Assembly: GCA_013331015.1 (NCBI GenBank)
Contig: DUHF01000121.1
Location: forward strand, 1-6,221
DNA: 6,221 bases
Source of the DNA: Methanoregula sp.
GTDB lineage: Archaea; Halobacteriota; Methanomicrobia; Methanomicrobiales; Methanospirillaceae
Direction of reading: 5' to 3'
The notes below the pieces were generated by a model. The model was not told the DNA's origin, did no database searches, and saw only the letters and a list, made by a program, of their open reading frames with translations. Below are positions 1-5,452 of the stretch, piece after piece. How positions within the stretch are numbered: the stretch's first letter is position 1; each line of letters starts with the position of its first letter. Made by a program: the position numbers and the translations under genes.

Positions 1-146
1 TCCATAACCGGGACGAGCGGGAGCTTGGCTGGGGTCTTGGGAACGCACTGAAAGTGGCAGATATTCACATACGAAACGAGGGGACACTCACTGAGTTCTC
101 TGATGAAGTGCGCACGCTCCTTGTACGACTGGGGAAGAGTCCATGA
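1..146 (+). CDS. UPF0200-type P-loop NTPase (dephospho-CoA-kinase-like), C-terminal part
   Basis: Only the last 47 complete codons are in the window; reading starts with the codon at position 3 and ends at the TGA at 144-146. The fragment begins HNRDERELGWGLG, continues through ALKVADIHIRNEGTLTEF and ends in a short helix. I recognise this as the C-terminal part of archaeal UPF0200 proteins: an R-D-x-R-E lid-like segment, then A-L-x-x-A-D-x-x-I-x-N-x-G-T-L-x-x-F. The same arrangement of lid arginines followed by an AD-I-N element near the C-terminus is seen in dephospho-CoA kinases and other nucleotide kinases. The P-loop lies outside the window, so NTPase activity is inferred from the family, and the true substrate of UPF0200 proteins is not settled to my knowledge. 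The stop overlaps the next start by four bases (ATGA). Confidence 0.7.
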   Translation, partial: HNRDERELGWGLGNALKVADIHIRNEGTLTEFSDEVRTLLVRLGKSP

Positions 147-916
147 GCATTGTTCCCTATTTCTCATCATCTGCAAAAGTCTGGGACGACATCGCATGGG
201 TCCCGGCTATTGAAGACGCGGGTTATGCCGGCTGGGAACTCATGAGCGACGGGAATTACCGTCTCGAAGACCCGGCCGCCTTTGCCCGGATCCAAGAAGT
301 CCTTGCTTCCACGAACCTTGGCGTGACCGTCCACGCCCCGTTTGGGGACCTGAACCTGGCAACCCTCAACGATCCCATTTACCGGGAATCAATCCGGCAG
401 ATCTGCTCCTGCATTGAACATGCATCCCGGCTGACCGACCGGGTCACCATCCACCCCGGGTACCTGTCGCCGGTCGGCAAACTGATGCCCCAGAAGGTCT
501 GGAATCTCCAGAAAGAAGCCCTCCGCGAGATCGGCAGGTGTGCTGCTGACCACAACGTCACTGCATGCCTTGAGAATATGATCGGGGTCAAGGAGTTCCT
601 CTGCCGGTTCCCCGAAGAACTCATCGGGATGACCGAAGGCATTGAAGGTATCGGCATGACATTCGATTTCGGGCATGCCAACACGATAGGAAAAGTTGAG
701 GATTTCCTCAAACAGGTAAAAAAGGCACAGCACGTCCATATCCATGACAACAATGGTCTTTCGGACGAACATCTTGCCCTTGGTGAAGGGACGATCAACT
801 GGGAGCGAACCGGGAAGATCATCGCATCCAGCTACCAGGGCATTGCAGTTGTTGAAGGACGATCCATTGAGGAAGGAAAGAAGAGCCTTGCGGTATTCAG
901 GAAGTGTTTTTTATGA
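143..916 (+). CDS. Xylose-isomerase-like TIM-barrel protein (sugar phosphate isomerase/epimerase or AP endonuclease family 2 fold)
   Basis: A 257-residue cytosolic protein, full length for this superfamily. Visible metal-site type motifs in barrel order are E32 (WEL), H64 in HAPFGDL, H104 in TIHPG, E144 in LEN, D175 and H178 in FDFGHAN, H199 and H201 in HVHIHDN, H210 with LGEG at 213-216, and E238 near the end. This set is typical of the COG1082/AP_endonuc_2 fold, which binds divalent metals and includes sugar isomerases, epimerases and endonuclease IV. The motifs fix the fold well, but the substrate cannot be read from sequence. The H-x-x-L-G-E-G element followed by INW is common to isomerase-like members and endonuclease IV relatives alike. 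The ATG at 143 is preceded by GGGGAAGAG and overlaps the upstream stop. The gene's own stop overlaps the RNase Z start, so it sits mid-operon. A role beside a nucleotide kinase-like protein and RNase Z is unexplained. Confidence 0.85.
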   Translation: MSIVPYFSSSAKVWDDIAWVPAIEDAGYAGWELMSDGNYRLEDPAAFARIQEVLASTNLGVTVHAPFGDLNLATLNDPIYRESIRQICSCIEHASRLTDRVTIHPGYLSPVGKLMPQKVWNLQKEALREIGRCAADHNVTACLENMIGVKEFLCRFPEELIGMTEGIEGIGMTFDFGHANTIGKVEDFLKQVKKAQHVHIHDNNGLSDEHLALGEGTINWERTGKIIASSYQGIAVVEGRSIEEGKKSLAVFRKCFL

Positions 917-1854
917 GCGGCGAGACTCTGCATATCCATTTCCTCGGCACAGCCGGCGCATTGCCAACGCCGCAACGCAACCCGCCCTGCATCATGATCC
1001 GGCGGGGATCCGACACCCTTCTCTTTGACTGCGGCGAAGGGGCACAGCAGCAGATGATGCGGGCGCGGTGCGGGTTTACCATCAATGCCATCTTCATCAC
1101 CCACTGGCATGCCGATCACTTCCTTGGGGTCTTCGGGCTTGTCCAGACCATGTCCTTCAACGGGCGTACCGAACCCCTCACGATTTATGGGCCGGAATGG
1201 GTGCATGAATTTGTCAAAACCCTGCGGCATGTTGCCCGGTTCAACCTGAAATTCCCGATGGAATCGGTGGAGATCAGCCACGGTTCATGGGTACGGTTCG
1301 ATGGATATACGGTCACTGCATTTGGCGTCAATCACGGCATGCCCGCACTCGGTTACGTTCTTGAGGAGGATTCCCGGCCGGGGAGGTTCAACCGCGAGGG
1401 GGCTATTGCCCTTGGCGTCTTGCCGGGCCCGCTCTTCGGCCGGCTCCAGCGGGGTGAGCCGGTGACGGTCGGGAGTGGCAGTGACCAGAAGGTTATCCAT
1501 CCCGAACAGGTGATGGGAAGATCACGGCCGGGACGAAAGATCGTGTATACCGGGGATACCCGCGCCATTTCCCCGGACGTTATGGAGATTGCCCGCGATG
1601 CGGACCTGCTCATTCACGATGCAACGTATGATGAGTCGGAAGCAGCCCGGGCTGCGGAGTTTTTCCATGCAACGGCCGGACAGGCAGGGGAGGCGGCCTC
1701 TGCCCTGTCCGCAAGGGCACTTGCCCTTGTCCATATCAGTTCCCGGTACACGGATGCCGGCGCACATATCAGCGATGCACAGAAGAGATACGGGGGCAGG
1801 ATCCTTGCACCCAATGATCTCGAAATGATTGAAGTCACCTTCCGTGACGAGTAA
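913..1854 (+). CDS. rnz: Ribonuclease Z (tRNA 3'-processing endonuclease)
   Basis: A 313-residue metallo-beta-lactamase-fold enzyme, matching the usual length of short-form RNase Z (about 305-320). It cuts tRNA precursors after the discriminator base, removing the 3' trailer in the cytosol so that CCA can be added. The N-terminal strand HFLGTAGALPTPQRN is characteristic. The zinc-binding residues are all present: H64, H66, D68 and H69 in THWHADHF, H141 in VNHGMPALGY, D215 in YTGDTR and H274 in VHISSRY. H252 (FHATAGQA) matches the catalytic-helper histidine motif. Residues about 155-182, with GPLFGRLQRGE, form the flexible tRNA-binding exosite arm. I chose the ATG at 913 rather than the in-frame GTG at 904. 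The ATG overlaps the upstream stop (ATGA), and AGGAAG at 899-904 is then a ribosome binding site eight bases upstream. It is the last gene of the operon. Confidence 0.95.
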   Translation: MSGETLHIHFLGTAGALPTPQRNPPCIMIRRGSDTLLFDCGEGAQQQMMRARCGFTINAIFITHWHADHFLGVFGLVQTMSFNGRTEPLTIYGPEWVHEFVKTLRHVARFNLKFPMESVEISHGSWVRFDGYTVTAFGVNHGMPALGYVLEEDSRPGRFNREGAIALGVLPGPLFGRLQRGEPVTVGSGSDQKVIHPEQVMGRSRPGRKIVYTGDTRAISPDVMEIARDADLLIHDATYDESEAARAAEFFHATAGQAGEAASALSARALALVHISSRYTDAGAHISDAQKRYGGRILAPNDLEMIEVTFRDE

Positions 1855-1860
1855 ATCCCC

Positions 1861-1871
1861 CTTTTTATTTT
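1861..1871 (+). terminator. Oligo-T terminator after rnz
   Basis: CTTTTTATTTT begins six bases after the rnz stop. Short T-rich runs without a required hairpin end transcription in archaea, so this is a plausible 3' end for the three-gene operon. It is judged from composition and position only. Confidence 0.4.
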
Positions 1872-1914
1872 CGCGGTATAACAAGTAAATTAACCTTTGG
1901 CAATCCCATTCATT

Positions 1915-1926
1915 AGTATACAAAAG
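1915..1926 (+). promoter_or_regulatory. Possible TATA element for the DHH gene
   Basis: AGTATACAAAAG is the most TATA-like sequence in the 170-base gap before the DHH gene. It would place a transcript start near 1945 and give a leader of about 80 bases. Other weak candidates exist at about 1876 (GGTATAAC) and 1975 (GATACAATAT), so the assignment is tentative. Confidence 0.25.
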
Positions 1927-2024
1927 CCAGGAGCAGCCGCAGTAATCTGCGAACGCGTTGACGATACTCTAAGGATACAATATCGCAACTATATGCCAGG
2001 ACGCTTGTGTGTGGAGAGAGAGAC

Positions 2025-3878
2025 ATGAAAGATACTGATTCTGATGACGTAATGGTCTACCGGCTCGGATCCGGCTGTGACCTCGCGGATATCGAAGAAG
2101 GGAACATTTACCAGGGAAAGGTCCAGGGTTTTGCCAACTTCGGAATGTTTGTCCAGATCAATGACCGGATCAAGGGTCTTGTGCACAAGACCAACATGAA
2201 AGGGGAGCACAAGGAACGCGATTCTATCCTTGTGCGGGTGCGCCAGGTCCGGCCGAACGGGAACATCGACCTCGAAGAGGTCATAATCCAGGTGTACCAG
2301 GTGCAGAACGTGGAACGGAAATCGACAACGGTCAGGATCGCAGATCTCTCGCAAAAGATCGGAAGAACCGTAGCAATCGAGGGCGAGATCGCCCAGATCA
2401 AGCAGACCAGCGGGCCGACCATCTTCACCATCGTTGATGAGACCGGAACCCAGAACGCTGCCGCATTCGTCGAAGCAGGGGTCCGGGCATACCCGGAAGC
2501 CGAGATGGGGCACATGGTAAAAGTCATCGGGGAAGTGATGACCAGGAACGGCCAGCTCCAGATCGAAGTGGACGCGCTCTCGGTCCTCACGGATGATGAA
2601 GCCGTGGAAGTGAAAGCCCGGATCGAAAAAGCCCTGGATGCCCGGGCTGAACCGGAAGACATCCCGCTGCTGGTGAAAAGTGACGTGATGGAGAATCTCC
2701 GCCCGGAGATGAGAAAGATCGCAAAGATCATCCGGAAAGCCGTCTTCACCTCCCAGCCCATCATCCTCCGCCATCATGCAGATGCCGACGGCATCTGTTC
2801 TGCCGTTGCAATCGAACAGGCCGTGATCTCCCTCATCAAAGAGTCCGGCGGGGATTTTGATGCCGATTACTATCTCTTCAAACGTGCCCCGTCAAAGGCA
2901 CCGTTCTACGAGATCGAGGATATCACCCGCGATCTCGATTTCGCGCTCAAGGATCACATCCGTTTCGGCCAGAAGATGCCGCTCATCCTCCTCACGGACA
3001 ACGGGTCAACCGAAGAGGACGAACCGGCGTACAAGGTGGCCAGCGTCTATGATATCGAACTGGTGGTGATTGACCATCACCACCCGGACGCGACCATCGA
3101 CAAATACGTCAGGGCCCACGTAAACCCCTATCATGTTGGCGGGGACTTTGGCATCACGGCCGGAATGCTCGGAACCGAAGTTGCCCGGCTGATAAATCCG
3201 GGAGTCGAGCCCATCATCCGCCACCTTCCGGCCGTTGCCGGGGTCGGCGACCGGAGCGAGGCACCCGAGCGTGCACTCTTCCTCTCCTTGATCAGCGACC
3301 AGTATTCTGAAAGTGACTGCAAAGATATTGCCCTTGCACTGGATTACGAGCAGTTCTGGCTCCGGTTCAATGACGGCAGGGAGATTGTAAAAGACATCCT
3401 GAACATCACCGGCAACACGGAGCGCCACAAGAAACTGGTCAGGCTGCTGGTTGACGGGGCGAACACGATGATCGAGGACCAGATGAATGCCTCAATGCCC
3501 CACGTTGTCCCGCGGGTACTGGAAAACGAAGCCCATCTCTTCCTTCTTGATGTTGAGATCCATGCCCATAAGTTCACGTTCCCCCCGCCCGGCAAGACCA
3601 GCGGCGAAGTCCATGACCGGCTCTGCAAGCAGAATGCCGGCAAACCCGTGGTGACCATTGGTTTTGGGCCCGACTTTGCCGTGCTCCGTTCCCGGGGCGT
3701 ACTCATGAATATCCCGGTTATGGTGCGGGAACTCAGAAACGAGATCCCGGGTGGCGGCATCAGTGGTGGCGGGCACCTGGTGGTTGGCAGCATAAAATTC
3801 GTGGAAGGCATGCGCGATGTGGTGCTTGAAGCATTGATCAAAAAGATTGCCGACGCACCCCTCCAGAAATATCACTAA
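2025..3878 (+). CDS. Archaeal RecJ-like DHH/DHHA1 phosphoesterase with S1 and OB-fold domains
   Basis: A 617-residue predicted single-strand nuclease or phosphoesterase. Domains in order are an S1-like RNA/DNA-binding barrel at about 24-90 (EEGNIYQGKVQGFANFGMFV), and a second OB fold at about 110-190 (GRTVAIEGEIAQIK and HMVKVIGEV). These are followed by a catalytic DHH domain at about 240-430 and a DHHA1 domain at about 500-610. Manganese-site motifs are intact: H251, D253 and D255 in HADADG, D325 in LLTDNG, D350-H351-H352 in VIDHHHPD, and D409 in GVGDRSEAPE. The DHHA1 signature GGGISGGGH lies at 576-584. Archaeal relatives act in DNA replication and repair or in RNA turnover, and substrate choice cannot be read here. 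Some relatives carry an N-terminal DnaJ-type zinc finger, which this one lacks. The start is set at ATG 2025, after GGAGAGAG at 2013-2020, rather than the in-frame GTG at 2007. It appears to be a single-gene unit. Confidence 0.88.
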   Translation: MKDTDSDDVMVYRLGSGCDLADIEEGNIYQGKVQGFANFGMFVQINDRIKGLVHKTNMKGEHKERDSILVRVRQVRPNGNIDLEEVIIQVYQVQNVERKSTTVRIADLSQKIGRTVAIEGEIAQIKQTSGPTIFTIVDETGTQNAAAFVEAGVRAYPEAEMGHMVKVIGEVMTRNGQLQIEVDALSVLTDDEAVEVKARIEKALDARAEPEDIPLLVKSDVMENLRPEMRKIAKIIRKAVFTSQPIILRHHADADGICSAVAIEQAVISLIKESGGDFDADYYLFKRAPSKAPFYEIEDITRDLDFALKDHIRFGQKMPLILLTDNGSTEEDEPAYKVASVYDIELVVIDHHHPDATIDKYVRAHVNPYHVGGDFGITAGMLGTEVARLINPGVEPIIRHLPAVAGVGDRSEAPERALFLSLISDQYSESDCKDIALALDYEQFWLRFNDGREIVKDILNITGNTERHKKLVRLLVDGANTMIEDQMNASMPHVVPRVLENEAHLFLLDVEIHAHKFTFPPPGKTSGEVHDRLCKQNAGKPVVTIGFGPDFAVLRSRGVLMNIPVMVRELRNEIPGGGISGGGHLVVGSIKFVEGMRDVVLEALIKKIADAPLQKYH

Positions 3879-3883
3879 ATCTC

Positions 3884-3900
3884 ATTTTATTTTCTAAAAT
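3884..3900 (+). terminator. T-rich element with AT hairpin after the DHH gene
   Basis: Five bases after the DHH stop the sequence runs ATTTTATTTTCTAAAAT. The ATTTTA and TAAAAT arms are perfect inverted repeats around a TTTTC loop. The T-rich content fits an archaeal 3' end. The hairpin itself is weak. Confidence 0.4.
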
Positions 3901-3904
3901 GCCG

Positions 3905-4005
3905 GCAGATTATCCCCGGAAATTTCAGGTCAGGACTCGCCGGGACTGCTTGTGAAAAAAGCCAGAATACGGGCTTAAAATTTGAGTTCTGGTCAGAATT
4001 TTAAG
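3905..4005. other. Structured AT-rich intergenic segment (hairpin plus possible pseudoknot)
   Basis: The 222 bases between the DHH gene and the winged-helix gene hold no credible ORF but several complementary blocks. GCAG (3905-3908) with CTGC (3946-3949) and CCCGG (3915-3919) with CCGGG (3940-3944) form one imperfect hairpin. CCAGAA (3962-3967) pairs with TTCTGG (3987-3992), and CTTAAAATT (3974-3982) pairs with AATTTTAAG (3997-4005). These last two pairings interleave in the order a-b-a'-b', the layout of an H-type pseudoknot. The same bases also contain the near-palindrome TTCTGGTCAGAA (3987-3998), so DNA operator function is an alternative. GTGAAAAAA recurs at 3952 and 4012. Whether the region is transcribed is unknown. 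Confidence 0.3.
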
Positions 4006-4044
4006 AATCCGGTGAAAAAAAAGAGATGTGTATAACCGCAAACA

Positions 4045-4069
4045 TCAGGTACATATAAATATAACCTGA
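4045..4069 (+). promoter_or_regulatory. TATA promoter framed by an inverted-repeat operator candidate
   Basis: ACATATAAATATA (4051-4063) is a strong archaeal TATA box about 27 bases before a transcript start expected near 4083. It is framed exactly by TCAGGT (4045-4050) and its reverse complement ACCTGA (4064-4069). A dimeric repressor bound there would block TBP. The next gene encodes a winged-helix protein, so autoregulation is a natural but unproven idea. Confidence 0.55.
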
Positions 4070-4100
4070 CCCATATGTCTTTTTAATGCTGAGGCACACC

Positions 4101-4352
4101 ATGTCAACAAGCAAGAAGTTACGTGATACGTACAATGAGACCCAGCACAAGATCGTTTCGTATCTCAACTCCGGCATAACCAAGGGCAAGCACTACTTTA
4201 AGTCAAAATATATTGCTAAGGACCTTGGCCTGTCACCAAAAGAGGTGGGAACGAACATGGCAATTCTTGCCGAGATCTGTAAGGAACTGGATATCATCCG
4301 GTGGAGTTATTCAAACAGCACCACCTGGATGGTTACCCCGCGTGCAATCTGA
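4101..4352 (+). CDS. Small winged-helix protein, DUF7123-like
   Basis: An 83-residue, slightly basic, soluble protein. Residues 10-24 form a first helix. Residues 32-58 (YFKSKYIAKDLGLSPKEVG, then TNMAIL) look like a helix-turn-helix, and LDIIRWSYSNSTTWMV at 64-78 looks like a beta wing. The YFKSK-IA-LGLSPKE-G pattern followed by I-WSY-TTW-V matches, as I recall it, small conserved euryarchaeal proteins catalogued as DUF7123 in haloarchaea. Function is not established, and DNA binding is inferred from the fold. I prefer the ATG at 4101, because GAGG (4091-4094) sits six bases upstream as a ribosome binding site. An in-frame ATG at 4086 would add five residues, and with the TATA box at 4051-4063 it would be almost leaderless, so it cannot be excluded. 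It is followed after 26 bases by a 62-residue gene. Confidence 0.8.
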   Translation: MSTSKKLRDTYNETQHKIVSYLNSGITKGKHYFKSKYIAKDLGLSPKEVGTNMAILAEICKELDIIRWSYSNSTTWMVTPRAI

Positions 4353-4378
4353 ACATCCCATTCATCCCTTCTTTTATT

Positions 4379-4567
4379 ATGAAAAAAGTTCTGGAATTTG
4401 AATCCAAGATTGAGTTTGTTGGCGATATCAACAGTCACAAGGACTGCCTGATGTCACAGGACGAAACCCAGGATAAACCCGATGCACTCTGGTTTAATAT
4501 CGATATTCCCAAGGGTCACGAGCTCAAAGCCGGTGACCGCGTGAGAATTATTGTTGAAAAACTCTGA
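4379..4567 (+). CDS. Unrecognised 62-residue small protein
   Basis: I do not recognise this protein. It starts MKKVLEFESKIEFVG, has an acidic polar middle (about residues 17-37), and ends with alternating hydrophobic residues ALWFNIDIP and AGDRVRIIVEKL. This suggests a small all-beta fold. The G-H-E-L-K-A-G-D-R-V turn-strand ending resembles the closing strand of small beta barrels, but no family is claimed. The start is ATG 4379. A longer reading from 4301 would overlap the winged-helix gene by 52 bases in another frame and is less likely. No ribosome binding site precedes it; the 26-base gap is pyrimidine-rich (CCCTTCTTTTATT). No separate TATA box is evident, so read-through from the winged-helix promoter is inferred. 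Codon use is more AT-rich than in the large genes. Confidence 0.6.
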   Translation: MKKVLEFESKIEFVGDINSHKDCLMSQDETQDKPDALWFNIDIPKGHELKAGDRVRIIVEKL

Positions 4568-4605
4568 TCTTTTGATATCTTCCCTTCCCTGTTCATCAGC
4601 GGATT

Positions 4606-4615
4606 CTCTTTTTCT
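4606..4615 (+). terminator. Oligo-T stretch between convergent genes
   Basis: CTCTTTTTCT lies about 40 bases past the stop of the 62-residue gene. On the opposite strand, CCCCCTTTTG (about 4618-4627) lies just past the stop of the minus-strand gene. The 70-base convergent gap therefore holds a candidate oligo-T end for each direction. Confidence 0.35.
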
Positions 4616-4637
4616 GGCAAAAGGGGGATTCAACCGT

Positions 4638-5288
4638 TTACGGACGGTACGCGTTGTAATAGCTTCGTGGCGTTTCCAGCGAGATGTAATAGCGATCGAT
4701 ATACGCGGTCGTTATAATCATGTACAAATCGACATTTGAAGTCTGGACAATCCGGTGGGAAGAGCCCCGGTTGAGGATCTCTTCGCCTTCGATGATGGTG
4801 CCGTTATTTGCATAGCAGAGGACCATCTTGAAATTCCCGTACTGGGGAGTCCGGTTTGCAATAACGGTCGTATTGATAACCCAGAGGGGGTACGGGACCA
4901 AAAATTTCTGGGTGAGTCCCCCGCGGGACTCGGTTACAAATGCAAACGGCACACTCTCCTCGGTTCGCAGGGGAATATCTGATGCCCCATAGGATCGCAT
5001 ATTTTCGGGGAGCTTGAACCGGGGGTACGAGAAGGGCTGGTCCGAATAAAAGATCTGGTATGGCGGATCATCAGGACGCGGGGTGGCAGGAAGGGAGATG
5101 GCGTCGGTTGTCACCGTTTGCAGAGGAACCGGTTCAGGAGCCGGGGTTTGCCGGGGGATGGGGGTTGCGGTGGGCTCAGGAAGAACCGGTGCTGAGAGAT
5201 CGGAGAGGTACTGCGGGTTGATTACAAACGCTATGACAAGAACAAGGAAAAGCCCGCCCACCAGCGTAAGGATATCTCCGGTTTCCAC
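4638..5288 (-). CDS. Membrane-anchored exported protein with Pro/Thr linker
   Basis: A 216-residue protein of unknown function. Residues 1-6 are polar, and 7-24 (LTLVGGLFLVLVIAFVI) form one N-terminal membrane anchor or uncleaved signal. Residues 34-75 are a Pro/Thr/Ala-rich linker (PEPTATPIPRQTPAPEPVP), typical of archaeal surface proteins. The remaining 140 residues look like a beta-rich globular domain rich in Tyr and Asn. Three N-glycosylation sequons, at N139, N145 and N162, all lie in that domain, which supports an outside location. There is no lipobox cysteine and no catalytic motif I can name. The start is a GTG at 5288, because an in-frame TAA at 5298-5300 leaves no other good choice upstream. 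A TATA box on this strand about 25 bases upstream suggests a leaderless mRNA. An ATG two bases upstream (5288-5290) is in another frame. Confidence 0.75.
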   Translation of the reverse strand: METGDILTLVGGLFLVLVIAFVINPQYLSDLSAPVLPEPTATPIPRQTPAPEPVPLQTVTTDAISLPATPRPDDPPYQIFYSDQPFSYPRFKLPENMRSYGASDIPLRTEESVPFAFVTESRGGLTQKFLVPYPLWVINTTVIANRTPQYGNFKMVLCYANNGTIIEGEEILNRGSSHRIVQTSNVDLYMIITTAYIDRYYISLETPRSYYNAYRP

Positions 5289-5307
5289 ATCTAGTACTTA
5301 CCCAGAC

Positions 5308-5319
5308 GTTATAAAAAAC
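5308..5319 (-). promoter_or_regulatory. TATA box of the minus-strand exported-protein gene
   Basis: Read on the minus strand, TTTTTTATAACG is centred about 25 bases before the GTG start at 5288. That spacing puts the transcript start at or next to the start codon, so no Shine-Dalgarno would be needed, and none is seen. Confidence 0.5.
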
Positions 5320-5375
5320 ATGACGCTGGCAGATCGGAAAAAAAGGAGACGCGAGAAACCCTTTCATTGTCGAAG

Positions 5376-5386
5376 ACCGGCCCGGT
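5376..5386. repeat. Short palindrome in the divergent promoter region
   Basis: ACCGG and CCGGT form perfect arms around a single C, roughly midway between the minus-strand TATA box and the plus-strand one. It could be an operator for either gene. Such an 11-base palindrome is also likely by chance in GC-rich DNA. Confidence 0.2.
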
Positions 5387-5426
5387 TTTAAGAATTGCAG
5401 CACTATGTCAGAAAAACGACGGACAA

Positions 5427-5434
5427 TTTATTTA
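5427..5434 (+). promoter_or_regulatory. TATA box of the two-helix membrane protein gene
   Basis: TTTATTTA is centred near 5430, which predicts a transcript start around 5455-5457. That is within a few bases of the candidate ATG codons at 5453 and 5459, so the mRNA would be leaderless or nearly so. Confidence 0.45.
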
Positions 5435-5452
5435 CCGCCTTGATGAATAAGG

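Noticed and set aside
904..912. GTG at 904 as the rnz start, adding three residues (MFF)
   Set aside because: It lies inside the AGGAAG ribosome binding site of the ATG at 913, which also forms the ATGA overlap with the upstream stop; RNase Z homologues start close to the HFLGT strand.
832..1281. Minus-strand ORF of 149 codons across the TIM-barrel/RNase Z junction
   Set aside because: It spans two confidently assigned plus-strand genes and shows no family signature.
2007..2024. GTG at 2007 as the start of the DHH protein, adding six residues
   Set aside because: The ATG at 2025 has a purine-rich GGAGAGAG a few bases upstream, and the added residues (VCGERD) belong to no domain.
1989..2777. 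Long minus-strand ORF of 262 codons opposite the DHH gene
   Set aside because: It is a shadow of GC-rich codons in the antisense of a gene with full domain motifs; its composition (many His/Asp/Pro) lacks any recognisable fold.
3344..3875. Minus-strand ORFs of 165 and 127 codons opposite the DHHA1 region
   Set aside because: They are antisense to conserved motifs including GGGISGGGH; no ribosome binding site or promoter.
4301..4378. Longer version of the 62-residue protein starting at 4301
   Set aside because: It would overlap the winged-helix gene by 52 bases in another frame, and the added residues look like shadow translation; ATG 4379 begins a typical MKK start.
5083..5391. Plus-strand ORF of 102 codons opposite the start of the exported-protein gene
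   Set aside because: It runs through the minus-strand promoter, and its Gly/Arg-rich content reflects the antisense of the Pro/Thr linker.
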